From assembly GCA_002438065.1 (NCBI GenBank), contig DJSP01000094.1:1-23745 (forward strand): DNA of 23,745 nt. The letters run 5' to 3'. The notes beneath the pieces were generated by a model, which was not told the origin of the DNA, made no database searches, and saw nothing but the letters and a program-made list of their open reading frames with translations. Of the stretch, positions 15,269-20,626 are shown piece after piece (the first letter of the stretch is position 1; each line of letters starts with the position of its first letter). Origin of the DNA: Caryophanales bacterium UBA6331 (GTDB taxonomy: Bacteria; Bacillota_I; Bacilli_A; RF39; UBA660). The translations under genes were made by a program, and so were the position numbers.

Positions 15269-15719
15269 AAATGGTTTTACACTTGTTGAATTGCTTGCTG
15301 TAATTGTGCTTATTTCTTTAATTATGGTTATAGTTGTTCCTCAAGTTCAAAAAGTAGCTTATCAATCTAAAGTAAAATTATGCAAATCAAAAATAGAATT
15401 AGCTGAATCAGCATTAAATTTATGGGCACAAGACAACTATGGATGTTTTTCTAAAGATGGTGGATGTAATATGTTAGATAATTGTGATTATGAAGAAGAT
15501 AAAATAACTTGTACAGTCACATTTGAAAAATTGGCTAAAAATAATATAGTAAATTTTGACCAAAAAATTAACGATAGTGATACTATAATTAATCCAATAG
15601 ATAATTCAAGTTTAAATAATATTGAATTTAGAATAAGATACAATAAAAATTCAAAAGCAGTAAGTATCGAAAATGAAGGTAAAGACGAAACAATAAAAAT
15701 AGATGAAATATGCAAATAA
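15258..15719 (+). CDS. Type IV pilin-like (pseudopilin) protein
   Basis: A 153-residue protein with a textbook prepilin N-terminus: short basic leader KNKNG, then FTLVELLAVIVLISLIMVIV, so a prepilin peptidase would cut before Phe with Glu at +5. The hydrophobic helix is followed by a Cys-rich region (six cysteines in the mature domain) suggesting disulfides outside the membrane. It resembles ComGC-type pseudopilins by its N-terminus only. No ATPase, platform protein or prepilin peptidase is nearby. The ATG has AAGGAGG with good spacing and overlaps trmB. Its role (DNA uptake, secretion or surface pilus) is open. Confidence 0.8.
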   Translation: MKNKNGFTLVELLAVIVLISLIMVIVVPQVQKVAYQSKVKLCKSKIELAESALNLWAQDNYGCFSKDGGCNMLDNCDYEEDKITCTVTFEKLAKNNIVNFDQKINDSDTIINPIDNSSLNNIEFRIRYNKNSKAVSIENEGKDETIKIDEICK

Positions 15720-15733
15720 TATTACAAAAAGAT

Positions 15734-15760
15734 CAAGATATTAAAATCTTGTTTTTTTTT
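15734..15760 (+). terminator. Intrinsic terminator after the pilin-like gene
   Basis: CAAGAT (15734-15739) pairs with ATCTTG (15746-15751), followed by nine Ts. The last two Ts are shared with the Spo0A-box match of the next promoter. Confidence 0.8.
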
Positions 15761-15792
15761 CGACATTTTTTAAAGGTTTAATATTTTATAAT
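15759..15792 (+). promoter_or_regulatory. spoIIGA promoter with Spo0A-box match
   Basis: TTCGACA (15759-15765), an exact inverse Spo0A box, contains a -35-like TCGACA. The consensus -10 TATAAT lies at 15787-15792, 21 bp further on. The Bacillus subtilis spoIIG promoter is known for just this design: a SigA promoter with an over-long spacer (22 bp) and a Spo0A box over the -35. Transcription would start near 15799, right at the ribosome site AAGGTGAT. Confidence 0.6.
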
Positions 15793-15809
15793 CTAAAAGG
15801 TGATGATAA

Positions 15810-16574
15810 ATGGTAATATATGTTGATTTAATAATTATTTTTAATTTCTTAATTGACTTATTACTTTTAATTGGCGTATCAGCCTTATTAAAAAGAAAAC
15901 CTAATATCATTCGTATAATTATTGCTTCAATTTTTGGCTCTTTATCAACAATATTATTATTATATCTTAACAACAATCTATTATTGATAAATTATAAATT
16001 CTTAATTAGCATCATCATGGTAATTATTAGTTTTAAATATCAGAACTTCAATTATTTTAAAGATAATCTCATTTATTTATATATCTTAAGTATTATCCTA
16101 GGAGGAACAATTTATCTACTTAATGATACCGTTACCTTATCAAATAAAGGATATATCTTTGAAAACAATGGCTTAAAAATAAATCTTTACATACTTCTAT
16201 TAATTAGTCCAATTATAATAATTAAATATATAAATAAACAAAAACATTATCAAACTGAATATCAAAACTACTACAATATCGAAATTTATTACAATAATAA
16301 GGTAATTAAAGATACAGCTTTTCTAGATACTGGAAATAAACTAAAAGATCCTTACTTTCATAAACCAATTATTTTAGTAAATTCATCATTAATAGATGAT
16401 CACATCAAAACATTTCTAGTTCCATACTATACAGTTAATAATAAAGATTTATTAGAAGTATTTTCTCCACAGAAAATATTAGTTAATAATAAAAAAACTA
16501 AAAAAGCCTTAATTGGTTTAACAGATGTAAATATAAATGGAATAAAAATTATATTAAATAAGGAGATATTATGA
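15810..16574 (+). CDS. spoIIGA: Sigma-E processing peptidase SpoIIGA
   Basis: SpoIIGA is the membrane aspartic protease that cleaves pro-SigE in the mother cell after septation. The first 140 residues form about five membrane helices, and the protease domain follows with the catalytic Asp173 in FLDTGNKLKDP, a motif conserved in the family. The protein has 254 residues against about 309 in Bacillus subtilis, the shortening being mainly in the C-terminal half. The ATG has AAGGTGAT upstream. Its TGA stop overlaps the sigE ATG by 4 nt, as in other spore formers, coupling protease and substrate. Confidence 0.93.
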   Translation: MVIYVDLIIIFNFLIDLLLLIGVSALLKRKPNIIRIIIASIFGSLSTILLLYLNNNLLLINYKFLISIIMVIISFKYQNFNYFKDNLIYLYILSIILGGTIYLLNDTVTLSNKGYIFENNGLKINLYILLLISPIIIIKYINKQKHYQTEYQNYYNIEIYYNNKVIKDTAFLDTGNKLKDPYFHKPIILVNSSLIDDHIKTFLVPYYTVNNKDLLEVFSPQKILVNNKKTKKALIGLTDVNINGIKIILNKEIL

Positions 16575-17263
16575 GAAAATTAATTGATTTAATATTTAAG
16601 TTATTAAAAATAGATAATAGTTTATTATTTATTGGAAGTACTGATATATTACCGCCACCTTTATCAAAAGAAGAAGAACTAGAAGAAATAATTAAAAGTA
16701 AACAAGGTGACATAGTTGCTAGGAATAAACTTATTGAACATAACATTAGATTAGTTGTCTTTCTAGCTAAGAAATATGAGAGTACTGGTTATGATTTAGA
16801 AGATTTAGTATCTATTGGATCCATTGGTTTAATTAAAGGAGTTGAAACTTATAAACCAGATAAAAATATTAGATTAGCAACCTATGCTTCTCGTTGTATT
16901 GCCAATGAAATTTTAATGTATATACGTAAAAATAAAAAAAGAAAAACTGAAGTTTCTTTAGAAGATGCTATAAACTATGATCCTGAAGGTAACGAATTAC
17001 ATTTAGAGGATATCTTAGGTACTGATAATAATGTCGTATTTGATGAATTTTCTTTAAAAGTTGATAAAGATTTATTAAAAAAAGAATTAGTTAAGTTAAA
17101 CGATCGGGAAAAAGAAATAATGACTCTACGTTATGGTTTAAACAATAATGAAGAATATACGCAAAAAGAAGTTGCGGCTATGTTAGGAATAAGCCAATCT
17201 TATATATCACGTATTGAAAAAAAGGTCATTAAAAAACTTCAAACAATTATGGAAGTTAAATAA
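16571..17263 (+). CDS. sigE: RNA polymerase sporulation sigma factor SigE (pro-SigE)
   Basis: SigE directs early mother-cell transcription. The 230-residue protein has the family's amphipathic pro-peptide (MRKLIDLIFKLLKI), with the cleavage zone near Leu-Phe-Ile-Gly-Ser (about residues 18-23), then the diagnostic LPPPLSKEEE. Region 2 reads NIRLVVFLAKKYESTG and YASRCIANEILMYIRKN, and region 4 ends with TQKEVAAMLGISQSYISRIEKK. All fit SigE over other sporulation factors. The ATG overlaps spoIIGA and has AAGGAG upstream. No terminator hairpin was seen right after it; transcription may run on into the next intergenic element. Confidence 0.95.
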   Translation: MRKLIDLIFKLLKIDNSLLFIGSTDILPPPLSKEEELEEIIKSKQGDIVARNKLIEHNIRLVVFLAKKYESTGYDLEDLVSIGSIGLIKGVETYKPDKNIRLATYASRCIANEILMYIRKNKKRKTEVSLEDAINYDPEGNELHLEDILGTDNNVVFDEFSLKVDKDLLKKELVKLNDREKEIMTLRYGLNNNEEYTQKEVAAMLGISQSYISRIEKKVIKKLQTIMEVK

Positions 17264-17287
17264 TATGAAATTGCGTATTTTAGCATC

Positions 17288-17316
17288 TTGAAAATTCGTT
17301 AAATTATTGCTATAAT
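17288..17316 (+). promoter_or_regulatory. Strong SigA-type promoter of the plus-strand small RNA
   Basis: TTGAAA (17288-17293), 17 bp, TATAAT (17311-17316), with an extended -10 TGC directly before it. This is among the best vegetative promoters in the window, yet no protein gene follows it for 440 bp. Confidence 0.75.
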
Positions 17317-17322
17317 GAATAT

Positions 17323-17433
17323 GTAAGCAAAACTTACATAAAATAAAAAAGGAACACCTAATCTTGGATAGCTAGGTGATTACCCTTAATAAAAGTTTAT
17401 CACCAAAACCCCCAAAGTTTATGGTGATTTTTT
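17323..17433 (+). ncRNA. Putative antisense small RNA of about 110 nt
   Basis: The promoter at 17288 would start an RNA near 17323, within or beside an 8-bp hairpin TATGTAAG/CTTACATA (17320-17340). A second hairpin pairs CACCTA (17355-17360) with TAGGTG (17373-17378) around a 12-nt loop holding UUGG, a U-turn-like sequence common in antisense RNA loops. It would end at the terminator at 17399-17433. No open frame with a ribosome site is present. Its 3' end overlaps, on the opposite strand, the stop codon and 3' region of the 26-residue peptide gene. I infer that it is the antitoxin RNA of a type I module. Confidence 0.55.
17399..17433 (+). terminator. Shared terminator between convergent small transcripts
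   Basis: ATCACCA (17399-17405) pairs with TGGTGAT (17422-17428), and AAAC/GTTT can extend the stem past one bulged base. T428-T433 form the tail on the plus strand. On the minus strand the same hairpin has only a weaker tail (AAACTTTTATT), so minus-strand termination may be partial. Confidence 0.7.
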
Positions 17434-17512
17434 ATATCAATTTATTTATAATAAATAATAATATAAAAATAATTACTATAAGAAAAAGGATTAAATAATC
17501 GATCTTTCTCAT
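17432..17512 (-). CDS. 26-residue hydrophobic peptide, candidate type I toxin
   Basis: The minus strand encodes a 26-residue peptide starting MRKIDYLILF, then an unbroken run of Ile, Leu, Val and Phe, ending FIINKLI: one membrane-spanning helix with charged ends. It has a strong ribosome site, AAAGGAG, 7 nt before the ATG, its own promoter, and a terminator hairpin directly after the stop. The ribosome site can be hidden in a hairpin of the leader. These are the traits of type I toxins such as Fst, TxpA and BsrG. I recognise no specific family. It could instead be a small membrane regulator made during sporulation. Confidence 0.55.
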   Translation of the reverse strand: MRKIDYLILFLIVIIFILLFIINKLI

Positions 17513-17515
17513 AAA

Positions 17516-17554
17516 ACCACTCCTTTCTTTAAAATATTAAAGATATGGAGTAAT
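17516..17554 (-). promoter_or_regulatory. Leader hairpin hiding the peptide's ribosome site
   Basis: On the minus-strand RNA, ATTACTCC (17554-17547) can pair with GGAGTGGT (17523-17516), which contains the Shine-Dalgarno, using two G-U pairs. Inside it, CTTTAA pairs with TTAAAG. The combined stem would block translation until opened. Confidence 0.5.
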
Positions 17555-17585
17555 CACCCAAACATATTAGATGTTCCTGAAATTT

Positions 17586-17615
17586 AATATATCAAAGTAC
17601 ATGTATTTTCGTCAA
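17586..17615 (-). promoter_or_regulatory. SigA-type promoter of the peptide mRNA
   Basis: Minus strand: TTGACG (17615-17610), 18 bp, TATATT (17591-17586), with TGA before the -10 giving an extended -10. Transcription would start near 17579, at the edge of the inverted repeat. Confidence 0.6.
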
Positions 17616-17707
17616 TATTGTAAATGGTAAAATAAAATGTAGGAAATCGGTAAATTTAAATGCACAATTAGATGCTAACCCTGACACCTAAAAAAATAAT
17701 TAAGTAT

Positions 17708-17737
17708 GAATAAACATCTCAAAATCTTTCCACTATA
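17708..17737 (+). promoter_or_regulatory. SigF/SigG-type promoter of sigG
   Basis: GAATA (17708-17712) matches the forespore -35 GHATR fully and CACTATA (17731-17737) matches CATWMTA in six of seven positions, with the preferred 18-bp spacer. Transcription would begin near 17744, at the AGAGGAGA ribosome site. sigG is expected to be switched on by SigF and then by itself. Confidence 0.55.
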
Positions 17738-17757
17738 AATTAGAGGAGAGATTTATT

Positions 17758-18531
17758 TTGGGAAAATATAAAGTTGAAATAACTGGAATTGATACAAACA
17801 AATTAAAGGTATTAAAAAATGAAGAAACTATCGATTTATTTAAAAAATATCAAAAAGGAGATAAACTTGCTAAAGATGATATTATAAATGGCAACCTTAA
17901 ATTAGTGTTAAGTGTAATTAAACATTATAATAGTGGTAAATATGATATGAATGATTTATTTCAAATTGGAACCGTTGGCTTAATTAAAGCAATAGATAAT
18001 TTTTCACTTGATTATGATGTTCGATTCTCAACTTATGCTGTACCTCTTATTTTAGGAGAAGTAAAAAGATTTATTAGAGAATCAAGTGTTGTAAGAATAT
18101 CAAGAAGCATTAAAGATACAACCTATCAAATTCTTAAATTTAAAGAAAGTTATATGCTAAAAAATGGCATAGAACCTTCAAATAAACAAATATGTCACGA
18201 ATTAAATATTACTGAATATGATTTATCTCTTGCCTTAGAATCATTAATAGAACCAGTATCAATTTCTGAGCCAATCTATAATGATGGAGGAGACACAATT
18301 TACTTAGAAGACCAGTTATCAAGCAAAAAAGACTTAATTGATCAAAATGATACAATATCATTAGCAGGTGCTTTAAATCAAATAAACTTAAGAGAAAGAA
18401 ATGTTCTTTATGCTAGATATATCTATGGTAAAACTCAGTTAGAAATTGCTGCCGACTTAGGTGTTTCACAAGCCCAAGTATCACGTATCGAAAAAAATGC
18501 CATAAATAATATGAAAAAGTATTTAAGATAA
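17758..18531 (+). CDS. sigG: RNA polymerase sporulation sigma factor SigG
   Basis: SigG directs late forespore transcription. The 257-residue protein has the SigG start KVEITGIDTNKLKVLKNEE, region 2 with NGNLKLVLSVIKHYNSGKYDMNDLFQIGTVGLIKAIDNF and FSTYAVPLILGEVKRFIRE in short blocks, VRISRSIKD in region 2.4-3.0, EPIYNDGGDTIYLEDQ, and region 4 TQLEIAADLGVSQAQVSRIEKNA. These match SigG more closely than SigF. The start is TTG 17758 with AGAGGAGA upstream. It follows sigE in the same order as in Bacillus subtilis, though here a small-RNA unit is wedged between them. Confidence 0.95.
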   Translation: MGKYKVEITGIDTNKLKVLKNEETIDLFKKYQKGDKLAKDDIINGNLKLVLSVIKHYNSGKYDMNDLFQIGTVGLIKAIDNFSLDYDVRFSTYAVPLILGEVKRFIRESSVVRISRSIKDTTYQILKFKESYMLKNGIEPSNKQICHELNITEYDLSLALESLIEPVSISEPIYNDGGDTIYLEDQLSSKKDLIDQNDTISLAGALNQINLRERNVLYARYIYGKTQLEIAADLGVSQAQVSRIEKNAINNMKKYLR

Positions 18532-18556
18532 ACATATAATTAATTGGTGATATATT

Positions 18557-18778
18557 ATGCTAGTATCTGATATGCAAAATAAAGATATCATAAATCAAAA
18601 TACAGGTGCTAACCTAGGCAAAATAATTGATATAGATGTAAAAGAAGATGGCTCCATTAATTATTTTGTCGTTGGCTCTCTAAAAATGATTAAAAAATTT
18701 TCAGCATCTGAATACAAAATTGATTATTCATCCATTACCAAAATCGGTTCTGACGTAATACTTGTAAATTTAAAATAA
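18557..18778 (+). CDS. ylmC: YlmC/YmxH-family PRC-barrel sporulation protein
   Basis: A 73-residue PRC-barrel protein with the family pattern: a start like LVSDMQNKDIINQNTGANLGKIIDIDV, a glycine-rich turn, and the closing IGSDVILVNL. The family is small, widespread in spore formers and of unknown biochemical role; it is often found next to sigG, as here. The ATG follows GGTGATAT, 25 nt after sigG, so it probably shares the sigG transcript. The promoter for lspA begins inside its last codons. Confidence 0.85.
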   Translation: MLVSDMQNKDIINQNTGANLGKIIDIDVKEDGSINYFVVGSLKMIKKFSASEYKIDYSSITKIGSDVILVNLK

Positions 18779-18790
18779 ACCAAGTATAAT
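18762..18790 (+). promoter_or_regulatory. SigA-type promoter of lspA-rluD
   Basis: TTGTAA (18762-18767), 17 bp, TATAAT (18785-18790), overlapping the end of ylmC. Transcription would begin near 18797, about 9 nt before the lspA ATG. Confidence 0.6.
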
Positions 18791-18805
18791 AATCCTGTGA
18801 TTAAT

Positions 18806-19249
18806 ATGAAAAAAAAGAAATATATCCTTATAACATTTCTAATAATAATTATAGATCAGTTAACAAAATTTTTAATTAATCAAAATATAGAGTATCTAAA
18901 ATCAACCAAAATTATTAAAAATTTTTTTTATTTAACTAATGCCCACAACAATGGAGCAGCCTTTAGTATTCTATCAGGCTATAATTTATTATTTATTTCT
19001 ATAACATTAATAGCCATCTATTTAATAGGAAAATACATTGAAAAAAATATCTCATTTTACATATTACTTGGTGGAATAATTGGTAACCTAATAGATCGTT
19101 TAATCTTTGGCTACGTTAGAGATTTCCTAGACTTTAGAATCTTTAATTATAATTTTCCTATATTTAACATCAGTGATATTTGTATTTGTTTAGGTATATT
19201 TCTAATAATCATAAAAACATTAAAAGAGGATAAAAATGAAAATAAGTGA
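18806..19249 (+). CDS. lspA: Lipoprotein signal peptidase (signal peptidase II)
   Basis: LspA cleaves the signal peptides of prolipoproteins in the membrane. Four membrane spans are visible. The conserved blocks are IDQLTKFLI near the N-terminus, NNGAAFS, GNLIDRL with the first catalytic Asp, and FNISDICI with the second. The ATG at 18806 gives 147 residues; the in-frame GTG at 18797 would add three residues and lies at the predicted transcript start. Neither has a clear Shine-Dalgarno, and the leader is very short. It ends in TGA and overlaps rluD by 14 nt; lspA followed by a pseudouridine synthase is a conserved Firmicute pair. Confidence 0.94.
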   Translation: MKKKKYILITFLIIIIDQLTKFLINQNIEYLKSTKIIKNFFYLTNAHNNGAAFSILSGYNLLFISITLIAIYLIGKYIEKNISFYILLGGIIGNLIDRLIFGYVRDFLDFRIFNYNFPIFNISDICICLGIFLIIIKTLKEDKNENK

Positions 19250-20129
19250 AGAAAACGTTGGAAAAAGAATTGATAAATATTTAAGTGAAAATTTAGATTA
19301 TTCTCGTACCATTATTCAAAAAATGATTGATAATGAGAATATTAAAGTAAATGCTAAAAAAACTAAAGCAAGTTATAAATTAGAGCTTAATGACACAATT
19401 ATAATAAATGATAATTTTAAAGAAGAAACTGATATTTTACCAGAAAATATTAAATTAGACATTGTTTATGAAGACAATGATTTAATGATAATTAATAAAC
19501 CAAGTGGAATGGTAGTTCATCCTGGCAATGGTAATCAAGAACATACTTTAGTAAATGCTCTTATGGGATATACCATTAATTTAAGTAAAGGTAGTGAAGA
19601 AGCACGTCCTGGAATTGTTCATCGTATTGATAAAGATACAAGTGGACTAATGGTAGTAGCCAAAAATAATAAAGCACATGAATTACTTGCTGAAGCCTTT
19701 AAAAATAAAGATATCCATAGATACTATACAGCCTTAGTAATAGGACAGTTAGATACTTCCGAAGGATTAATTGATGCTCCCATTGGCCGTGATCCCAAAG
19801 ACCGTAAACGCTACACAGTTACTAAACAAAATAGTAAAAATGCTATCACTCATTTTAACGTATTAAAAAGATATAAAGGATATACATTAATAAATTTAAA
19901 ATTAGAAACTGGAAGAACCCATCAAATAAGAGTTCACATGAAATATATTGGTTATCCAATTTTTAATGATCCCGTATATACTAAAATGAAATGCACACCC
20001 TTTGGCCAATTTCTTCATTCAAGAGAAATAGATTTTTATCATCCTATAACCAAAGAACATCTTCATTTTACAGCCCCATTACCTAAAGAATTTCAAGACT
20101 ATCTAGATACTCTAACTAGTTTAGAATAA
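19236..20129 (+). CDS. rluD: 23S rRNA pseudouridine synthase, RluD/YlyB type
   Basis: A 297-residue enzyme with an N-terminal S4 RNA-binding domain (about residues 1-60, with RIDKYLSENL and the SRTIIQKMI helix) and a catalytic domain holding HRIDKDTSG at 129-137, Asp132 being the catalytic base. TGRTHQIRVHM and the C-terminal LHFTAPLP are typical. In bacteria RluD modifies uridines in helix 69 of 23S rRNA; the specificity of Firmicute paralogues such as YlyB is less certain. The ATG follows AAAGAGGA and overlaps lspA. The end overlaps the minus-strand gene by 14 nt without an obvious terminator. Confidence 0.93.
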   Translation: MKISEENVGKRIDKYLSENLDYSRTIIQKMIDNENIKVNAKKTKASYKLELNDTIIINDNFKEETDILPENIKLDIVYEDNDLMIINKPSGMVVHPGNGNQEHTLVNALMGYTINLSKGSEEARPGIVHRIDKDTSGLMVVAKNNKAHELLAEAFKNKDIHRYYTALVIGQLDTSEGLIDAPIGRDPKDRKRYTVTKQNSKNAITHFNVLKRYKGYTLINLKLETGRTHQIRVHMKYIGYPIFNDPVYTKMKCTPFGQFLHSREIDFYHPITKEHLHFTAPLPKEFQDYLDTLTSLE

Positions 20130-20562
20130 ACATAATCATTAAAGAAACTAAATTAATTCCATTAAATATGATAGGTATAATTCCGAACATAGAACTATAT
20201 CTATCTATTTTTTTAGCCTCCAAATAAACTAAAACACTGCTAGTTGCGACTACGCAGATACAAACTATACTTAAAGTCAAACTATTAAAAATAAAGAAAA
20301 ACATTCCAAATACCTGAGTAAATATATAATTAATTAAAAATACAAATATATAATTATTATTTAAATCAAAATCAATAAATAACTTATAAAAAGAATAACT
20401 AATAAATAAAGAAATTAATCCCCATATAGCAAGATAAATATCATAATTAACGTAAAATAAATGTCTAAAAGTTGTTAAATAACCATAGTCAATTGGAAAC
20501 AAAATTAATCCTAAATTCCACATTAAAACAATAATTCCGAAGAACACTATTTTCCTAAACAT
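20116..20562 (-). CDS. Five-span membrane protein, possibly TspO/MBR-like
   Basis: A 148-residue protein, almost entirely hydrophobic, with about five membrane helices and a good ribosome site (AAAGGAG) before the ATG. The length, helix count and some spaced residues (a Trp-containing helix 2, NYIFTQVFG then a long helix ending in KKIDR, and a last helix with FGIIPIIFNGIN) resemble the TspO/MBR family of tryptophan-rich sensory proteins, but most of the family's Trp and Pro residues are missing. I regard this as a tentative resemblance. It diverges from the rhomboid gene across 64 bp and converges on rluD. Confidence 0.55.
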   Translation of the reverse strand: MFRKIVFFGIIVLMWNLGLILFPIDYGYLTTFRHLFYVNYDIYLAIWGLISLFISYSFYKLFIDFDLNNNYIFVFLINYIFTQVFGMFFFIFNSLTLSIVCICVVATSSVLVYLEAKKIDRYSSMFGIIPIIFNGINLVSLMIMFILN

Positions 20563-20626
20563 ATTTTTCTCCTTTACTAACGAACCCTTTTGTTATAAAA
20601 TATTATATGAAATTAGGTGAAAAGAA

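Larger units (their letters stand above)
17351..17577. repeat. Imperfect inverted repeat bracketing the peptide/sRNA unit
   Basis: The left arm, 17351-17385, contains GGAACACCTAAT and GGTGATTACCC. The right arm, 17549-17577, read on the minus strand contains GGAACATCTAAT and GGTGATTACTC. The two blocks match at 11 of 12 and 10 of 11 positions, with unlike spacers of 12 and 7 nt. A minus-strand transcript crossing the whole unit could close on itself through these arms. No target-site duplication is visible at the ends. Confidence 0.65.
17264..17757. other. 494-bp intergenic region between sigE and sigG
   Basis: About 330 bp are accounted for by the small RNA/peptide unit (17288-17615). The rest, 17616-17700, is AT-rich and shows no gene, hairpin or repeat that I can support. 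The last 55 bp carry the sigG promoter match and ribosome site. Confidence 0.6.

Noticed and set aside
17421..17498. A 25-codon plus-strand frame antisense to the 26-residue peptide
   Set aside because: Its ATG lies inside the terminator hairpin, it has no ribosome site, and transcripts from the plus-strand promoter would mostly end before it.
17351..17577. Interpretation of the sigE-sigG inverted repeat as a MITE
   Set aside because: No target-site duplication is visible, the arms differ in internal spacing, and the interior holds promoters, a ribosome site and a terminator in functional order. It is not fully excluded.
8798..19249. Mycoplasma-type code with TGA read as Trp
   Set aside because: TGA occurs only as the last codon of spoVAC, spoVAD, spoIIGA and lspA, at gene overlaps, and never inside any of the genes; Trp is TGG.
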